DNA from: Agreia pratensis | GTDB lineage: Bacteria; Actinomycetota; Actinomycetes; Actinomycetales; Microbacteriaceae | Assembly (NCBI RefSeq): GCF_900177685.1 | Contig: NZ_FXAY01000002.1 | Location: 682,001 to 746,000 of the forward strand | DNA length: 64,000 nucleotides | Reading direction: 5' to 3' | Shown here: positions 9,550-16,937 of the stretch, piece by piece | Layout: each line of letters begins with the position of its first letter | Numbering within the stretch: position 1 is the first letter of the stretch | Notes under the pieces: model-generated | Databases searched by the model: none | What the model was told of the DNA's origin: nothing | Seen by the model: the letters and a program-made list of their open reading frames with translations, nothing else | Program-made: the position numbers and the translations under genes

Positions 9550-10322
9550 GCCCGCTCGATTCCACTATCGACCCGACCGGCCTCGGCCGTGACGCCGCGA
9601 TCGACCTCGGCGTATTCCGCGCCAACGTGTCGATCCTCGCGGCTCGAGCCGTCGGCGGTCCGCTCGTGATCGACATGACCGCGGATGCGTATGGTCACGG
9701 ACTCGTTCGCCTCGCCCACGCCGCGGTGGAGTCCGGGGTCGACATTCTGAGCGTGCGCGATCAGGGGGACGCCCGGATGATCGCCGACGCCGGCATCGGA
9801 ATCGATGTGCGCTGCTGGCACACGTCGAGGTTCTCCATCCCGCCCGCGGGATCGGGCATCGCAGCGTTCGGTTTCGGTATGGAGCTCACCGACGGCGCGC
9901 CCGCCGGCATCGTTCCCGTGATGACCGTCTCCGCCCCGGTGCTCTCGGTCAAGAGGGTGCCGGAGGGGCACGGAGTCTCGTACGGATTCGTCTATCGGAC
10001 CCGGAAAGAGACCACCCTCGCGCTCGTTCCGCTCGGCTATGCAGACGGAATCCCACGCTCTGCGACAGGCTCGGGACGCATGGCGATCAACGGTCGCCAG
10101 TATCCGATCGCTGGACGCATCGCCATGGACCAGGTCGTGCTCGACGTGGGAGATGCGCCCGTGGTTCCGGGCGATCGCGCCATCGCATTCGGGCCAGGCC
10201 TAGAAGGAGAGCCGACCGCCGCGGATTGGGCGGAATGCTCCGGCTCGACGGCCGGCGAGATCCTCGCGCGTATAGGCCGTCGTGTTCCCCGCCGCTATAT
10301 CGACCGGGAGGTGGCGCGGTGA
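9546..10322 (+). CDS. Truncated alanine racemase paralogue lacking the PLP lysine but keeping the trans-acting residues
   Basis: 258 residues, ~110 shorter than Alr, with no frameshift. The N-terminus aligns as IDMTADAYGHG, so the PLP lysine is Thr45. The central barrel with the R136, H166, H200 and R219 equivalents is absent, and TINYE becomes STAGE (no Y354). The C-terminal domain is conserved: VSYGFVY (Y146, equivalent to catalytic Y265), PLGYADG (Y165, equivalent to Y284) and GRIAMDQ (M194/D195, equivalent to M312/D313). Alone it should not bind PLP or racemize. It overlaps alr by ATGA and tsaE by GTGA, indicating tight translational coupling. Likely an obligate partner of the upstream subunit (inference); a decaying duplicate is the alternative. 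Confidence 0.88.
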   Translation: MSPLDSTIDPTGLGRDAAIDLGVFRANVSILAARAVGGPLVIDMTADAYGHGLVRLAHAAVESGVDILSVRDQGDARMIADAGIGIDVRCWHTSRFSIPPAGSGIAAFGFGMELTDGAPAGIVPVMTVSAPVLSVKRVPEGHGVSYGFVYRTRKETTLALVPLGYADGIPRSATGSGRMAINGRQYPIAGRIAMDQVVLDVGDAPVVPGDRAIAFGPGLEGEPTAADWAECSGSTAGEILARIGRRVPRRYIDREVAR

Positions 10323-10813
10323 GCGCTCTGCACAGAGAACTCGTGATCGCGGATCCCGAGCAGATGGCGTCCCTCGCCCATGAGATGGCCGGGCTGCTCT
10401 CGGCCGGCGACGTGATTCTGCTCACCGGCGAGCTCGGCGCGGGCAAGACGACGTTCACGCGGGGTCTCGGCGAGGCGCTCGGGGTCCGCGGCGCGGTGAC
10501 GAGCCCCACCTTCGTCCTCGCCCGAACGCACCCCCGGTTGGATGCGGGCCAACCTCCGCTCGTGCATGTCGACGCCTACCGGCTCTCGAGCGCTGTCGAG
10601 CTCGATGACCTCGACATCGACTTCGACCGCTCCATCGTCGTTATCGAATGGGGCGCGGGCCTCGTCGAGGAACTCACCGACTCGTGGCTCTCGATCACCA
10701 TCGATCGGCCGCGCGGCGCATCCATTGATTCGGATGCCGAGGGCCGCGACGACGAGGAACCCATCGAACCACGCCGGGTCACCATCGACGGCGTCGGCCC
10801 ACGCTGGCAGTGA
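10319..10813 (+). CDS. tsaE: tRNA t6A biosynthesis ATPase TsaE
   Basis: 164 residues from GTG 10319, which overlaps the stop of the preceding gene in a GTGA junction. Walker A is GELGAGKTTFTRG at ~39-51, followed by the family block TSPTFVLARTH and a Walker-B-like VVIEWGAG. TsaE is the ATPase that cycles the TsaB-TsaD complex during threonylcarbamoyladenosine formation at tRNA A37. In-frame starts further upstream lie inside the racemase-like gene and were rejected. tsaB, rimI and tsaD follow. Confidence 0.93.
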   Translation: MSALHRELVIADPEQMASLAHEMAGLLSAGDVILLTGELGAGKTTFTRGLGEALGVRGAVTSPTFVLARTHPRLDAGQPPLVHVDAYRLSSAVELDDLDIDFDRSIVVIEWGAGLVEELTDSWLSITIDRPRGASIDSDAEGRDDEEPIEPRRVTIDGVGPRWQ

Positions 10814-10844
10814 GCGGAGGGGCCCCGACGCGCTCGCGGGCGAC

Positions 10845-10850
10845 TAACCT
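10845..10850 (+). promoter_or_regulatory. Putative -10 box of a leaderless tsaB promoter
   Basis: TAACCT ends 7 nt before the GTG start of tsaB at 10858, with no Shine-Dalgarno. It could give tsaB-rimI-tsaD a start independent of the upstream operon. Confidence 0.4.
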
Positions 10851-10857
10851 ATAACTC

Positions 10858-11475
10858 GTGCTTCTGGCCATCGACACCTCCGCGGGTACCTCCGTCGCCA
10901 TCGTCGACCCGTCGACCCGTGCCATCGTCATCGAGCGGTCGACTCCCGACACCATGAGACACGCCGAGGTCATCGGCACGCTGCTCGCCGAGGCCCTCTC
11001 GTTTGCGGGTATACGGCCCTCGGCTCTCGACGGTGTGGTCGTGGGAATGGGCCCCGGTCCGTTCACCGGCCTCAGGGTCGGCATCGCCGCCGCGCGCACC
11101 TTCGCCCTGGGGGCCGGCCTTCCGCTTCACCCCATGGTCAGCGCTGATGCCGTCGCCCGCCAGGAGGCGCTCACGGGCGCATCGGACACCGTCATGGTGG
11201 TCACCGATGCTCGCCGCAAAGAGGTCTTCTGGTCGCTGTACGACCTCTCGGCTGCCGAGCCGGTGCGTCTCGATGGGCCTGGGCTCGCCAAGCCCGATGC
11301 CCTTCCGCACTCCGACGCCCGAAGAGTGGATGCCGCGGAGATCCCCGCCGCCCAACTCGCGCTGGCGGCCGCGGGGCTCCTCGCAGCCGGACTCCCGCTC
11401 GCATCGGATGAGGCGCTCTACCTGCGCTCTCCCGACGTGACCATGCCATCCGGAATCAAACGGGTAACGCAGTGA
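10858..11475 (+). CDS. tsaB: tRNA t6A biosynthesis protein TsaB
   Basis: 205 residues of the ASKHA-fold TsaB family: LLAIDTSAGTSVAIVD at the start and VGMGPGPFTGLRVGIAAAR at ~61-79 are the defining motifs. TsaB dimerizes with TsaD and scaffolds the t6A complex rather than catalysing the transfer. It starts at GTG 10858, 44 bp after tsaE, and overlaps rimI by 4 bp. Confidence 0.94.
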   Translation: MLLAIDTSAGTSVAIVDPSTRAIVIERSTPDTMRHAEVIGTLLAEALSFAGIRPSALDGVVVGMGPGPFTGLRVGIAAARTFALGAGLPLHPMVSADAVARQEALTGASDTVMVVTDARRKEVFWSLYDLSAAEPVRLDGPGLAKPDALPHSDARRVDAAEIPAAQLALAAAGLLAAGLPLASDEALYLRSPDVTMPSGIKRVTQ

Positions 11476-11993
11476 GCTGGCAGCTGAGGCGAGCGGGTAT
11501 CGACGATCTCGACGCGATCATGCAGATCGAGACGAGCGTGTTCACGACCGACGCGTGGACGTCGGATGCTATGCGCGCGGATCTGGCGAGCGCGCACTGC
11601 TACTACCTCGTCGCGCTTGGCGCCGACGATTCGCCGAACAGCGCGACGATCGCGGGCTACGCGGGTCTGCTTGCGCCCCGGGGAGCCAAGGAAGGCGATA
11701 TTCAGACGATCGCCGTGGCGCCCGAAGCCCGGCGGCACGGTCTGGGCCGCGTGCTCATGACGAGTCTTATGAACGAAGCCAGGCGGCGGGGCGCTCGCGA
11801 GATCTTTCTCGAAGTGCGCGCCGACAACCCGAGTGCCGAGGCGTTGTACGCGTCGTTGGGCTTCGATCGACTCGGTGTGCGCCCCGGGTACTACCAGCCT
11901 GACAACGTCGATGCCATCGTGATGCGCGCCGCCGTCTCCGACTCCCAGACGCGCTGGGCCGGCATCGGCGACCCCGAGGAGATCGAATCGTGA
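11472..11993 (+). CDS. rimI: Ribosomal-protein-alanine N-acetyltransferase-like GNAT
   Basis: 173 residues of the GNAT fold. The acetyl-CoA site is [20 protein letters not shown] at ~77-96, and [18 protein letters not shown] is the usual RimI segment. RimI acetylates the N-terminus of ribosomal protein S18 in E. coli; genes in this tsaB-tsaD position are generally called rimI, but the substrate here is inferred. The GTG start overlaps the tsaB stop, and the gene end overlaps tsaD by 4 bp. Confidence 0.88.
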   Translation: MSWQLRRAGIDDLDAIMQIETSVFTTDAWTSDAMRADLASAHCYYLVALGADDSPNSATIAGYAGLLAPRGAKEGDIQTIAVAPEARRHGLGRVLMTSLMNEARRRGAREIFLEVRADNPSAEALYASLGFDRLGVRPGYYQPDNVDAIVMRAAVSDSQTRWAGIGDPEEIES

Positions 11994-13081
11994 ACACTGA
12001 CAATCCTCTCGTTCTCGGCATCGAGACGTCGTGCGACGAGACCGGCGTGGGAATCGTGCGGGGCGCCACCCTGCTCAGCAATACCATCGCGTCATCCATG
12101 GACGAGCACGCCCGCTACGGGGGAGTCGTGCCCGAGGTCGCCGCGCGGGCGCACCTCGAGGCCATGACACCTGCCATCACCTCGGCGCTCGCCGATGCGG
12201 GGGTCACCCTCGACGAGATCGACGCCATCGCGGTGACGAGCGGTCCCGGTCTCGCGGGAGCACTGATGGTCGGCGTTGGAGCCGCGAAGGCACTCGCGCT
12301 CGCCATCGAGAAGCCGATCTACGCGGTGAACCACCTGGTCGGACACGTCGGCGCCGACGTGCTGAGGGCGCCCCAGCAGGAGTCCGATGAATCGAGCGAG
12401 GTGGATGGCGGCCGGATTCAGTACCCCACGATCGCCCTGCTCGTCTCGGGCGGACACACCTCCCTTCTGCTGGTGCGCGATCTGGTCTCCGATGTCGAGC
12501 TTCTCGGTGAAACGATCGACGATGCGGCGGGGGAGGCCTTCGACAAGGTCGCACGCCTGCTCGGGCTGCCCTACCCCGGCGGGCCCGAGATCGATCGCGC
12601 GGCTGTCGGCGGCAACCCGAAAGCCATCCGATTCCCCCGCGGACTGAGTCTGCCTAAAGATCACGATGCCCACCGCTACGATTTCTCCTTCTCCGGGCTC
12701 AAGACCGCGGTCGCCCGCTGGGTCGAGAAGAAACAGGATGCGGGCGAGGAGGTGCCGCTTGCCGATGTCGCTGCCAGCTTCCGCGAGGCGGTCGTCGATG
12801 TCCTGATCACGAAGGCGCTCGCGGCCTGTGCAGAATACGGTGTGCCTCGACTTCTGCTCGGTGGTGGAGTCGTGGCGAACGCTCGCGTTCGCGAGGTCGC
12901 CGCCGTGCGGGCCGAGGCCGCAGGCGTGGCCCTGCGCATCCCACCGCTCAGTCTCTGCACCGACAACGGTGCGATGATCGCCGCCCTCGGCGCGCAGCTC
13001 ATCATGGCGGGCCACGGGCCATCAGGGCTGGGCTTCGGGGCCGACTCGACTCTGCCGGTCACCGATATTCAGGTCGGATAG
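11990..13081 (+). CDS. tsaD: tRNA N6-adenosine threonylcarbamoyltransferase TsaD
   Basis: 363 residues. It transfers the threonylcarbamoyl group from TC-AMP to A37 of ANN-decoding tRNAs. [14 protein letters not shown] opens the ASKHA fold, VNHLVGH at ~113-119 carries the two metal-binding histidines (H115, H119), and [17 protein letters not shown] and [10 protein letters not shown] are family motifs. GTG start with a 4-bp overlap with rimI, so tsaB-rimI-tsaD is one coupled unit. Confidence 0.96.
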   Translation: MNTDNPLVLGIETSCDETGVGIVRGATLLSNTIASSMDEHARYGGVVPEVAARAHLEAMTPAITSALADAGVTLDEIDAIAVTSGPGLAGALMVGVGAAKALALAIEKPIYAVNHLVGHVGADVLRAPQQESDESSEVDGGRIQYPTIALLVSGGHTSLLLVRDLVSDVELLGETIDDAAGEAFDKVARLLGLPYPGGPEIDRAAVGGNPKAIRFPRGLSLPKDHDAHRYDFSFSGLKTAVARWVEKKQDAGEEVPLADVAASFREAVVDVLITKALAACAEYGVPRLLLGGGVVANARVREVAAVRAEAAGVALRIPPLSLCTDNGAMIAALGAQLIMAGHGPSGLGFGADSTLPVTDIQVG

Positions 13082-13084
13082 GCT
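13079..13084 (+). promoter_or_regulatory. Putative -10 box of a leaderless promoter
   Basis: TAGGCT overlaps the tsaD stop codon and ends 6 nt before the ATG at 13091. No ribosome binding site is present. Confidence 0.4.
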
Positions 13085-13090
13085 CGGTCC

Positions 13091-13420
13091 ATGTCGAGTC
13101 AGCCTGCCTACGCGCCATATTCGCCCGACCCTTCGGCGGTTCCTGCTGGCTTGCAGGCCGCGTCCCCTGTTCGCGAACGCCGCACGCTCAACATGCCGGC
13201 TCTCTTCTCTCTGATCACCGGGGTCTTGCTCATCTCGCCCGTCGCGATCGTTCTCGGCCACATCGGCATCGCACAGGTGAAACGACGTCGGCAGTCTGGC
13301 ATGATCCTTGCGGTCGTCGGTCTCGTTCTCGGGTATCTGGGCTTGATCGCGACAATCGGTGCCCTGGTCGCTCTCGTGATGTTCGTCAATTCCGGCCCTA
13401 CGCCGCAGACCACGTTCTAA
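13091..13420 (+). CDS. DUF4190-type small membrane protein
   Basis: 109 residues. A Pro/Ser/Ala-rich N-terminus (~1-30) precedes two hydrophobic helices (~36-58 and ~70-100) separated by GHIGIAQVKRRRQSG, matching the DUF4190 pattern of helix, glycine-containing basic loop, helix. No enzymatic motif. Function unknown; probably an integral membrane protein with a cytoplasmic proline-rich tail. The next gene has a similar architecture. Confidence 0.75.
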   Translation: MSSQPAYAPYSPDPSAVPAGLQAASPVRERRTLNMPALFSLITGVLLISPVAIVLGHIGIAQVKRRRQSGMILAVVGLVLGYLGLIATIGALVALVMFVNSGPTPQTTF

Positions 13421-13484
13421 GCCGATAGGCCCGATGAGCGGGGCCAATCGGGGTGTCCCGTAGATGTGGGTGACTGAGCTTCAG

Positions 13485-13490
13485 TAGTCT
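13485..13490 (+). promoter_or_regulatory. Putative -10 box of a leaderless promoter
   Basis: TAGTCT ends 6 nt before the ATG at 13497, with no Shine-Dalgarno between. Confidence 0.4.
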
Positions 13491-13496
13491 TATCCC

Positions 13497-14027
13497 ATGA
13501 CTGATCCCAATACCCCGTCGACCGAGGGCACGCCGTCGGTCCCGCCGCTGCCTCCTACGGCCCCGTCCACCCCGCCCGCACCCAGCTACGGTGCGCCGAG
13601 CGCTCCGTCGGCTCCGCCCGCCTACACGCCGCCCGCCGCTGAGCCGTCGACTCCGTCGTACGGGGCGCCCAGCTACCAGCAGGCTCCGCCGGCCAACCCC
13701 TACGCTCAGGCCCCGAACGCGGCTCCCTACGGACAGCCGTACTCGCCGGTCGCCTCGGCCCCGAAGACGCTCAGCCTCATCGGCATGATCGCCGGTATCC
13801 TCGGCCTGGTCATCTCGCTGTTCAGCGGCGGGTTCGGTCTGATCTTCTCTATCGGTGCAGTCGTTCTCGGATTCCTCGGCAAGAAGCGCGAACCGGCAGC
13901 CAAGGGCTTCTGGCTCACCGCGCTCATCACCGGTTTCGTCGGAATCGGCGTCACGTTGGTCTGGGTGATCATCTGGGTGCTCATCTTCGCTTCCGCGGCG
14001 GCTACGTCGAGCTACAACAGCTACTAA
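13497..14027 (+). CDS. Proline-rich DUF4190-like membrane protein
   Basis: 176 residues. Residues ~1-85 are Pro/Ala/Ser/Tyr-rich with repeated YGAPS-like units. Two membrane helices follow (~93-122 and ~138-168) around FLGKKREPAAKGFWL. The helix-basic loop-helix pattern resembles its upstream neighbour, suggesting a distant paralogue. Role unknown; such proline-rich tails often mediate protein contacts at the membrane (inference). A strong shared terminator follows. Confidence 0.75.
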   Translation: MTDPNTPSTEGTPSVPPLPPTAPSTPPAPSYGAPSAPSAPPAYTPPAAEPSTPSYGAPSYQQAPPANPYAQAPNAAPYGQPYSPVASAPKTLSLIGMIAGILGLVISLFSGGFGLIFSIGAVVLGFLGKKREPAAKGFWLTALITGFVGIGVTLVWVIIWVLIFASAAATSSYNSY

Positions 14028-14035
14028 GCCCTCTC

Positions 14036-14075
14036 AACGAAACGCCCTCCGTCGCATGGCGGAGGGCGTTTCGTT
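14036..14075. terminator. Bidirectional hairpin terminator
   Basis: Perfect 16-bp arms (AACGAAACGCCCTCCG and its complement) around an 8-base loop, located between two convergent genes. It has a T-containing tail on the plus strand (TCGTTCGTTA) and can serve both directions. Confidence 0.85.
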
Positions 14076-14091
14076 CGTTAAGACGTCGGGT

Positions 14092-15279
14092 CTACACCCG
14101 TTCGGCGAGGATCGCGGTGTGGCGGCCTGCCACCCGGGTCATTACGAGAGTGGCCTCCGCATCTCCCGACAGCGACAGCCGTCGGCGAAGCGCGGCCGGG
14201 TCGATGTCGACGCCGCGCTTCTTGATCTCGAGGCGACCGATGCCGCGTCGACGCAATTCTTTCTTGAGCTTCGACTCGTCGGTCGGCAGGGTGTCGAGAA
14301 CACGGAAGGCTGCGACGAACGGCGATGAGACGAGGTTGTCGGAGGTGAGATAGGCGATCTGCTCGCTCAGCATGTGAGCATCGAGAGAGCGGGCGAGGTC
14401 GCCGATCAGCCGAGCGCGGATCACCGATCCATCGGGCTCGTACAGATACGTTCCGAGTTCGGCCACGTCGGCGTCGACGCTGTCGCCCGCCGCGACCAGT
14501 TCGGCGCTGTTCCCGCCGCGCAGCACGAGGGCGCTGCGGGTGATGCCCGCACGGGCAAGGGCGCCGAACCACAGGCTGTTCTCCACCAGCTGGCCGTCCA
14601 CCGAGATCCACTGCGCCTCCGCCTCGTCGGGGATGAGCTCGCGATCGAAGCCTGGCCCGAGCTTGACGCCCGTGGGCAGTGTGCGCGCCACACCGAAGGC
14701 GAAGTCGAGCGGCGGAGAATAGTCGCGCGGGTCGGTCAGACGACGCGTCTCGGAGTGCCCTGATGTGCGCCGCGCCGGGTCGAGGTAGACGGATTCGACG
14801 CCGGCGAGGTCGTATTCGGCTGCGTCTCGGAGGCTGACGGTGACATTCGTGAAGGGCGCCAGATTGTATGAGGCGATCGCTGCCGTCACCTCGTCGAGTT
14901 CGACGGCCTGCACCTCGAGGTCGAGAGCAGCGAAGGCGAGGGCGTCGGCTCCGATGCCGCAGCCCAGATCCGCGACGCTCCGGATGCCGGCGGCCTGGTA
15001 TCGCCCGGCGTGCAGGGCGGCGACTCGCAGACGTGTGGCCTGTTCGAGGCCCGCTTCGGTGAACAGCATGCGCGAAGCGAACTCGCCGAATTTTGCCGTG
15101 GCCTTCGCCCGGAGCCGCGACTGTGTGAGCACCGCCGAGACGAGATCGGCTGGGTTGCCGTCGCGACGCAGATCGGCGACAGTCTTCACGATGTCGGTGG
15201 AATCGCTGTATTCGGGCAGTGAGTCGAGCAGCCGAAGGGCTGCCGAGGTCATCACAAGGCCGAGCTCGTCTTTGTTCAT
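14092..15279 (-). CDS. Class I SAM methyltransferase with THUMP-like domain
   Basis: 395 residues. The Rossmann SAM-binding motif VADLGCGIGADALAFA is at ~103-118, followed by an acidic strand (QAVELDE) and a YLDPARR motif at the position of the catalytic loop. The C-terminal ~75 residues (RRRGIGRLEIKKRGVDIDPAALRRRL) resemble the THUMP-like domain of an uncharacterized actinobacterial methyltransferase family. An RNA substrate is plausible, but nothing here proves it. Convergent to the preceding membrane gene. Confidence 0.82.
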   Translation of the reverse strand: MNKDELGLVMTSAALRLLDSLPEYSDSTDIVKTVADLRRDGNPADLVSAVLTQSRLRAKATAKFGEFASRMLFTEAGLEQATRLRVAALHAGRYQAAGIRSVADLGCGIGADALAFAALDLEVQAVELDEVTAAIASYNLAPFTNVTVSLRDAAEYDLAGVESVYLDPARRTSGHSETRRLTDPRDYSPPLDFAFGVARTLPTGVKLGPGFDRELIPDEAEAQWISVDGQLVENSLWFGALARAGITRSALVLRGGNSAELVAAGDSVDADVAELGTYLYEPDGSVIRARLIGDLARSLDAHMLSEQIAYLTSDNLVSSPFVAAFRVLDTLPTDESKLKKELRRRGIGRLEIKKRGVDIDPAALRRRLSLSGDAEATLVMTRVAGRHTAILAERV

Positions 15280-15343
15280 TCGCTGCGCCTGTTCACCCAG
15301 TCAGCCTAGACGGCAGTCGGTGCCGAGTCGGGTGCCACGACGG

Positions 15344-15370
15344 TTGGCACTCGGATTGACCGAGTGCCAG
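15344..15370 (+). promoter_or_regulatory. CIRCE operator 1 upstream of groES
   Basis: TTGGCACTC, nine bases, GAGTGCCAG: the HrcA-binding CIRCE layout with conserved GCACTC/GAGTGC arms. The spacer contains the candidate -35 TTGACC at 15356-15361, so a bound repressor would cover the promoter. Confidence 0.85.
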
Positions 15371-15385
15371 TTCACCCCCTAAACT
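15356..15385 (+). promoter_or_regulatory. groES promoter
   Basis: TTGACC (15356-15361) and TAAACT (15380-15385) separated by 18 bp. The predicted transcript start falls in the second CIRCE, so both operators could block initiation. Confidence 0.65.
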
Positions 15386-15389
15386 CGAC

Positions 15390-15416
15390 TTAGCACTCTC
15401 GGTGTGAGTGTGCTAA
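15390..15416 (+). promoter_or_regulatory. CIRCE operator 2 upstream of groES
   Basis: TTAGCACTC, nine bases, GTGTGCTAA: the canonical CIRCE with one mismatch in the right arm (GTG for GAG). It sits at the predicted start of transcription. Confidence 0.85.
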
Positions 15417-15444
15417 TCAGACGTGAAGAAAGAAGAGGTCAACC

Positions 15445-15741
15445 GTGTCGGTCTCCATCAAGCCGCTCGAGGATCGCATCGTCATCCGCCAGGTCGAGGC
15501 GGAGCAGACCACAGCCTCGGGCCTGGTCATTCCTGACACTGCTAAAGAGAAGCCCCAGGAGGGCGAGGTCGTGGCCGTGGGCCCCGGTCGCGTAGACGAC
15601 AATGGCAACCGCGTTCCGATCGACGTCGCTGTGGGCGACAAGGTCATCTACTCCAAGTACGGCGGAACCGAGGTCAAGTACGGCGGAGAAGACCTTCTCG
15701 TGCTGTCGGCTCGCGACGTGCTCGCCGTCGTGGTTCGCTGA
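15445..15741 (+). CDS. groES: Co-chaperonin GroES
   Basis: 98 residues, full length. [38 protein letters not shown] contains the mobile loop that docks on GroEL, and [25 protein letters not shown] is the typical end. GTG start after an AGAAGAGG purine stretch. Regulated by two CIRCE elements (HrcA heat-shock repression). It stands alone: no groEL follows, and a strong terminator comes 17 bp after the stop. Confidence 0.96.
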   Translation: MSVSIKPLEDRIVIRQVEAEQTTASGLVIPDTAKEKPQEGEVVAVGPGRVDDNGNRVPIDVAVGDKVIYSKYGGTEVKYGGEDLLVLSARDVLAVVVR

Positions 15742-15757
15742 ACCTAGACAAACAGAC

Positions 15758-15793
15758 AAAGACCCGGGTGGCTCTGCCATCCGGGTCTTTTTT
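15758..15793 (+). terminator. Intrinsic terminator of groES
   Basis: A 15-bp stem (AAAGACCCGGGTGGC pairing across a 3-base loop, one G-U) followed by a run of T. The best canonical terminator in the window. Confidence 0.92.
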
Positions 15794-15828
15794 GTCGCCA
15801 GAGCCATTCGGGTAGTCCAGCCCGGAGG

Positions 15829-15834
15829 TAGCAT
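15829..15834 (+). promoter_or_regulatory. Putative -10 box of a leaderless rarD promoter
   Basis: TAGCAT ends 6 nt before GTG 15841, with no Shine-Dalgarno. Confidence 0.4.
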
Positions 15835-15840
15835 TCATCA

Positions 15841-16797
15841 GTGTCTCGCCCCGTCGTCCCTGCCGTCTCAGCCCCCGCCTCCGGTGACCAGCCGTCGCGT
15901 TCGGGCATCCTCTACGCCATAGGCGCCTATACGATGTGGGGTTTCCTCCCCGCCTACTTCCTCCTGCTTCTGCCTTCCGGTCCCTTCGAGATCGTGGCAG
16001 TGCGCATCTTCTTCTCGCTCGCTTTCTGCGTGGTGATCATCACAGCGACCCGCGCCTGGCCGGCTTTCATCGCCATCGTGCGGCAGCCTCGTCTGCTCTT
16101 CACGATGGGCCTCGCCGGCCTGCTGATCTACGTCAACTGGCAGACCTATGTGATCGGCGCCACGAGTGGCAATGTCGTCGAGACAGCACTCGGCTACTTC
16201 ATCAATCCGATCGTCACGATCCTGCTCGGCGTCGTCATTCTCGGAGAACGACTGCGCGTGGTGCAGTGGGTCGCCCTCGGCATCAGTGTGGTCGCCGTCG
16301 GCGTGCTGACAGTGGGCTTCGGATCCGTTCCGTGGATCGCCCTGATTCTGGCCTTCTCGTTCGGACTGTACGGCTTCGTCAAGAAGCGCATCGGCCCCGT
16401 GGTCGACCCGGTGTCGGGACTCACCCTCGAGACGTTGTGGCTTCTCCCGGTCGCCGCCGTGCAAACGGTCATCGTCTCTGCCACCCCGGCGGGGCTCGCC
16501 TTCGGCTCCTCGGGCACCGTGCACGTCGTTCTGATGGTCGGTGCGGGGGTCATCACCGCGGTTCCGCTGCTGCTCTTCGCATCGGCGGCGAAGAGGCTTC
16601 CGCTCATCTATATGGGGTTCATCCAATACATCGCACCGATCCTGCAATTCCTCTTCGGGGTCTTCATCATGCGAGAGCCGATGCCGCTCGAGCGGTGGGT
16701 TGGATTCGGGCTCGTCTGGCTCGCACTGATCGCGCTCACAATCGACATGGTCAGAACGAGCCGATCGGGGCGGATGCCTGTCGCTGAGCCGGTCTGA
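15841..16797 (+). CDS. rarD: RarD-type EamA-family transporter
   Basis: 318 residues with about ten hydrophobic segments arranged as two EamA repeats. RarD hallmarks are GILYAIGAYTMWGFLPAYF at the start, NWQTYVIGATSGNVVETALGYFINPI in the first half and GFIQYIAPILQFLFGVFIMREPM in the second. RarD proteins are drug/metabolite-superfamily permeases whose substrate is generally unproven. Monocistronic, likely from a leaderless promoter. Confidence 0.88.
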   Translation: MSRPVVPAVSAPASGDQPSRSGILYAIGAYTMWGFLPAYFLLLLPSGPFEIVAVRIFFSLAFCVVIITATRAWPAFIAIVRQPRLLFTMGLAGLLIYVNWQTYVIGATSGNVVETALGYFINPIVTILLGVVILGERLRVVQWVALGISVVAVGVLTVGFGSVPWIALILAFSFGLYGFVKKRIGPVVDPVSGLTLETLWLLPVAAVQTVIVSATPAGLAFGSSGTVHVVLMVGAGVITAVPLLLFASAAKRLPLIYMGFIQYIAPILQFLFGVFIMREPMPLERWVGFGLVWLALIALTIDMVRTSRSGRMPVAEPV

Positions 16798-16823
16798 CGG
16801 GGCAAAGGTAACGATTGGGTCGC

Positions 16824-16839
16824 GTTACACGCCCGTAAC
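16824..16839 (+). promoter_or_regulatory. GTTAC-N6-GTAAC inverted repeat upstream of the binding-protein gene
   Basis: GTTAC, six bases, GTAAC, with a further GTAAC at ~16808. The spacing resembles actinobacterial GlnR a/b half-sites, and the gene downstream encodes an amino-acid-type uptake component. GlnR binding is inference from pattern only. Confidence 0.3.
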
Positions 16840-16937
16840 AGGAATGTATTGTCGGTGCGACTTTGGGCCGTTAGCTTTACAGGACGGCCAACTTCGTTAC
16901 GCCGTGCACCACAAAACAATCACATTCAAGGAGCATC

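Noticed and set aside
9546-10322. Second racemase-like gene as a frameshifted pseudogene
   Set aside because: The frame is fully open, coupled at both ends, and its conserved part is exactly the trans-acting set, which random decay does not predict.
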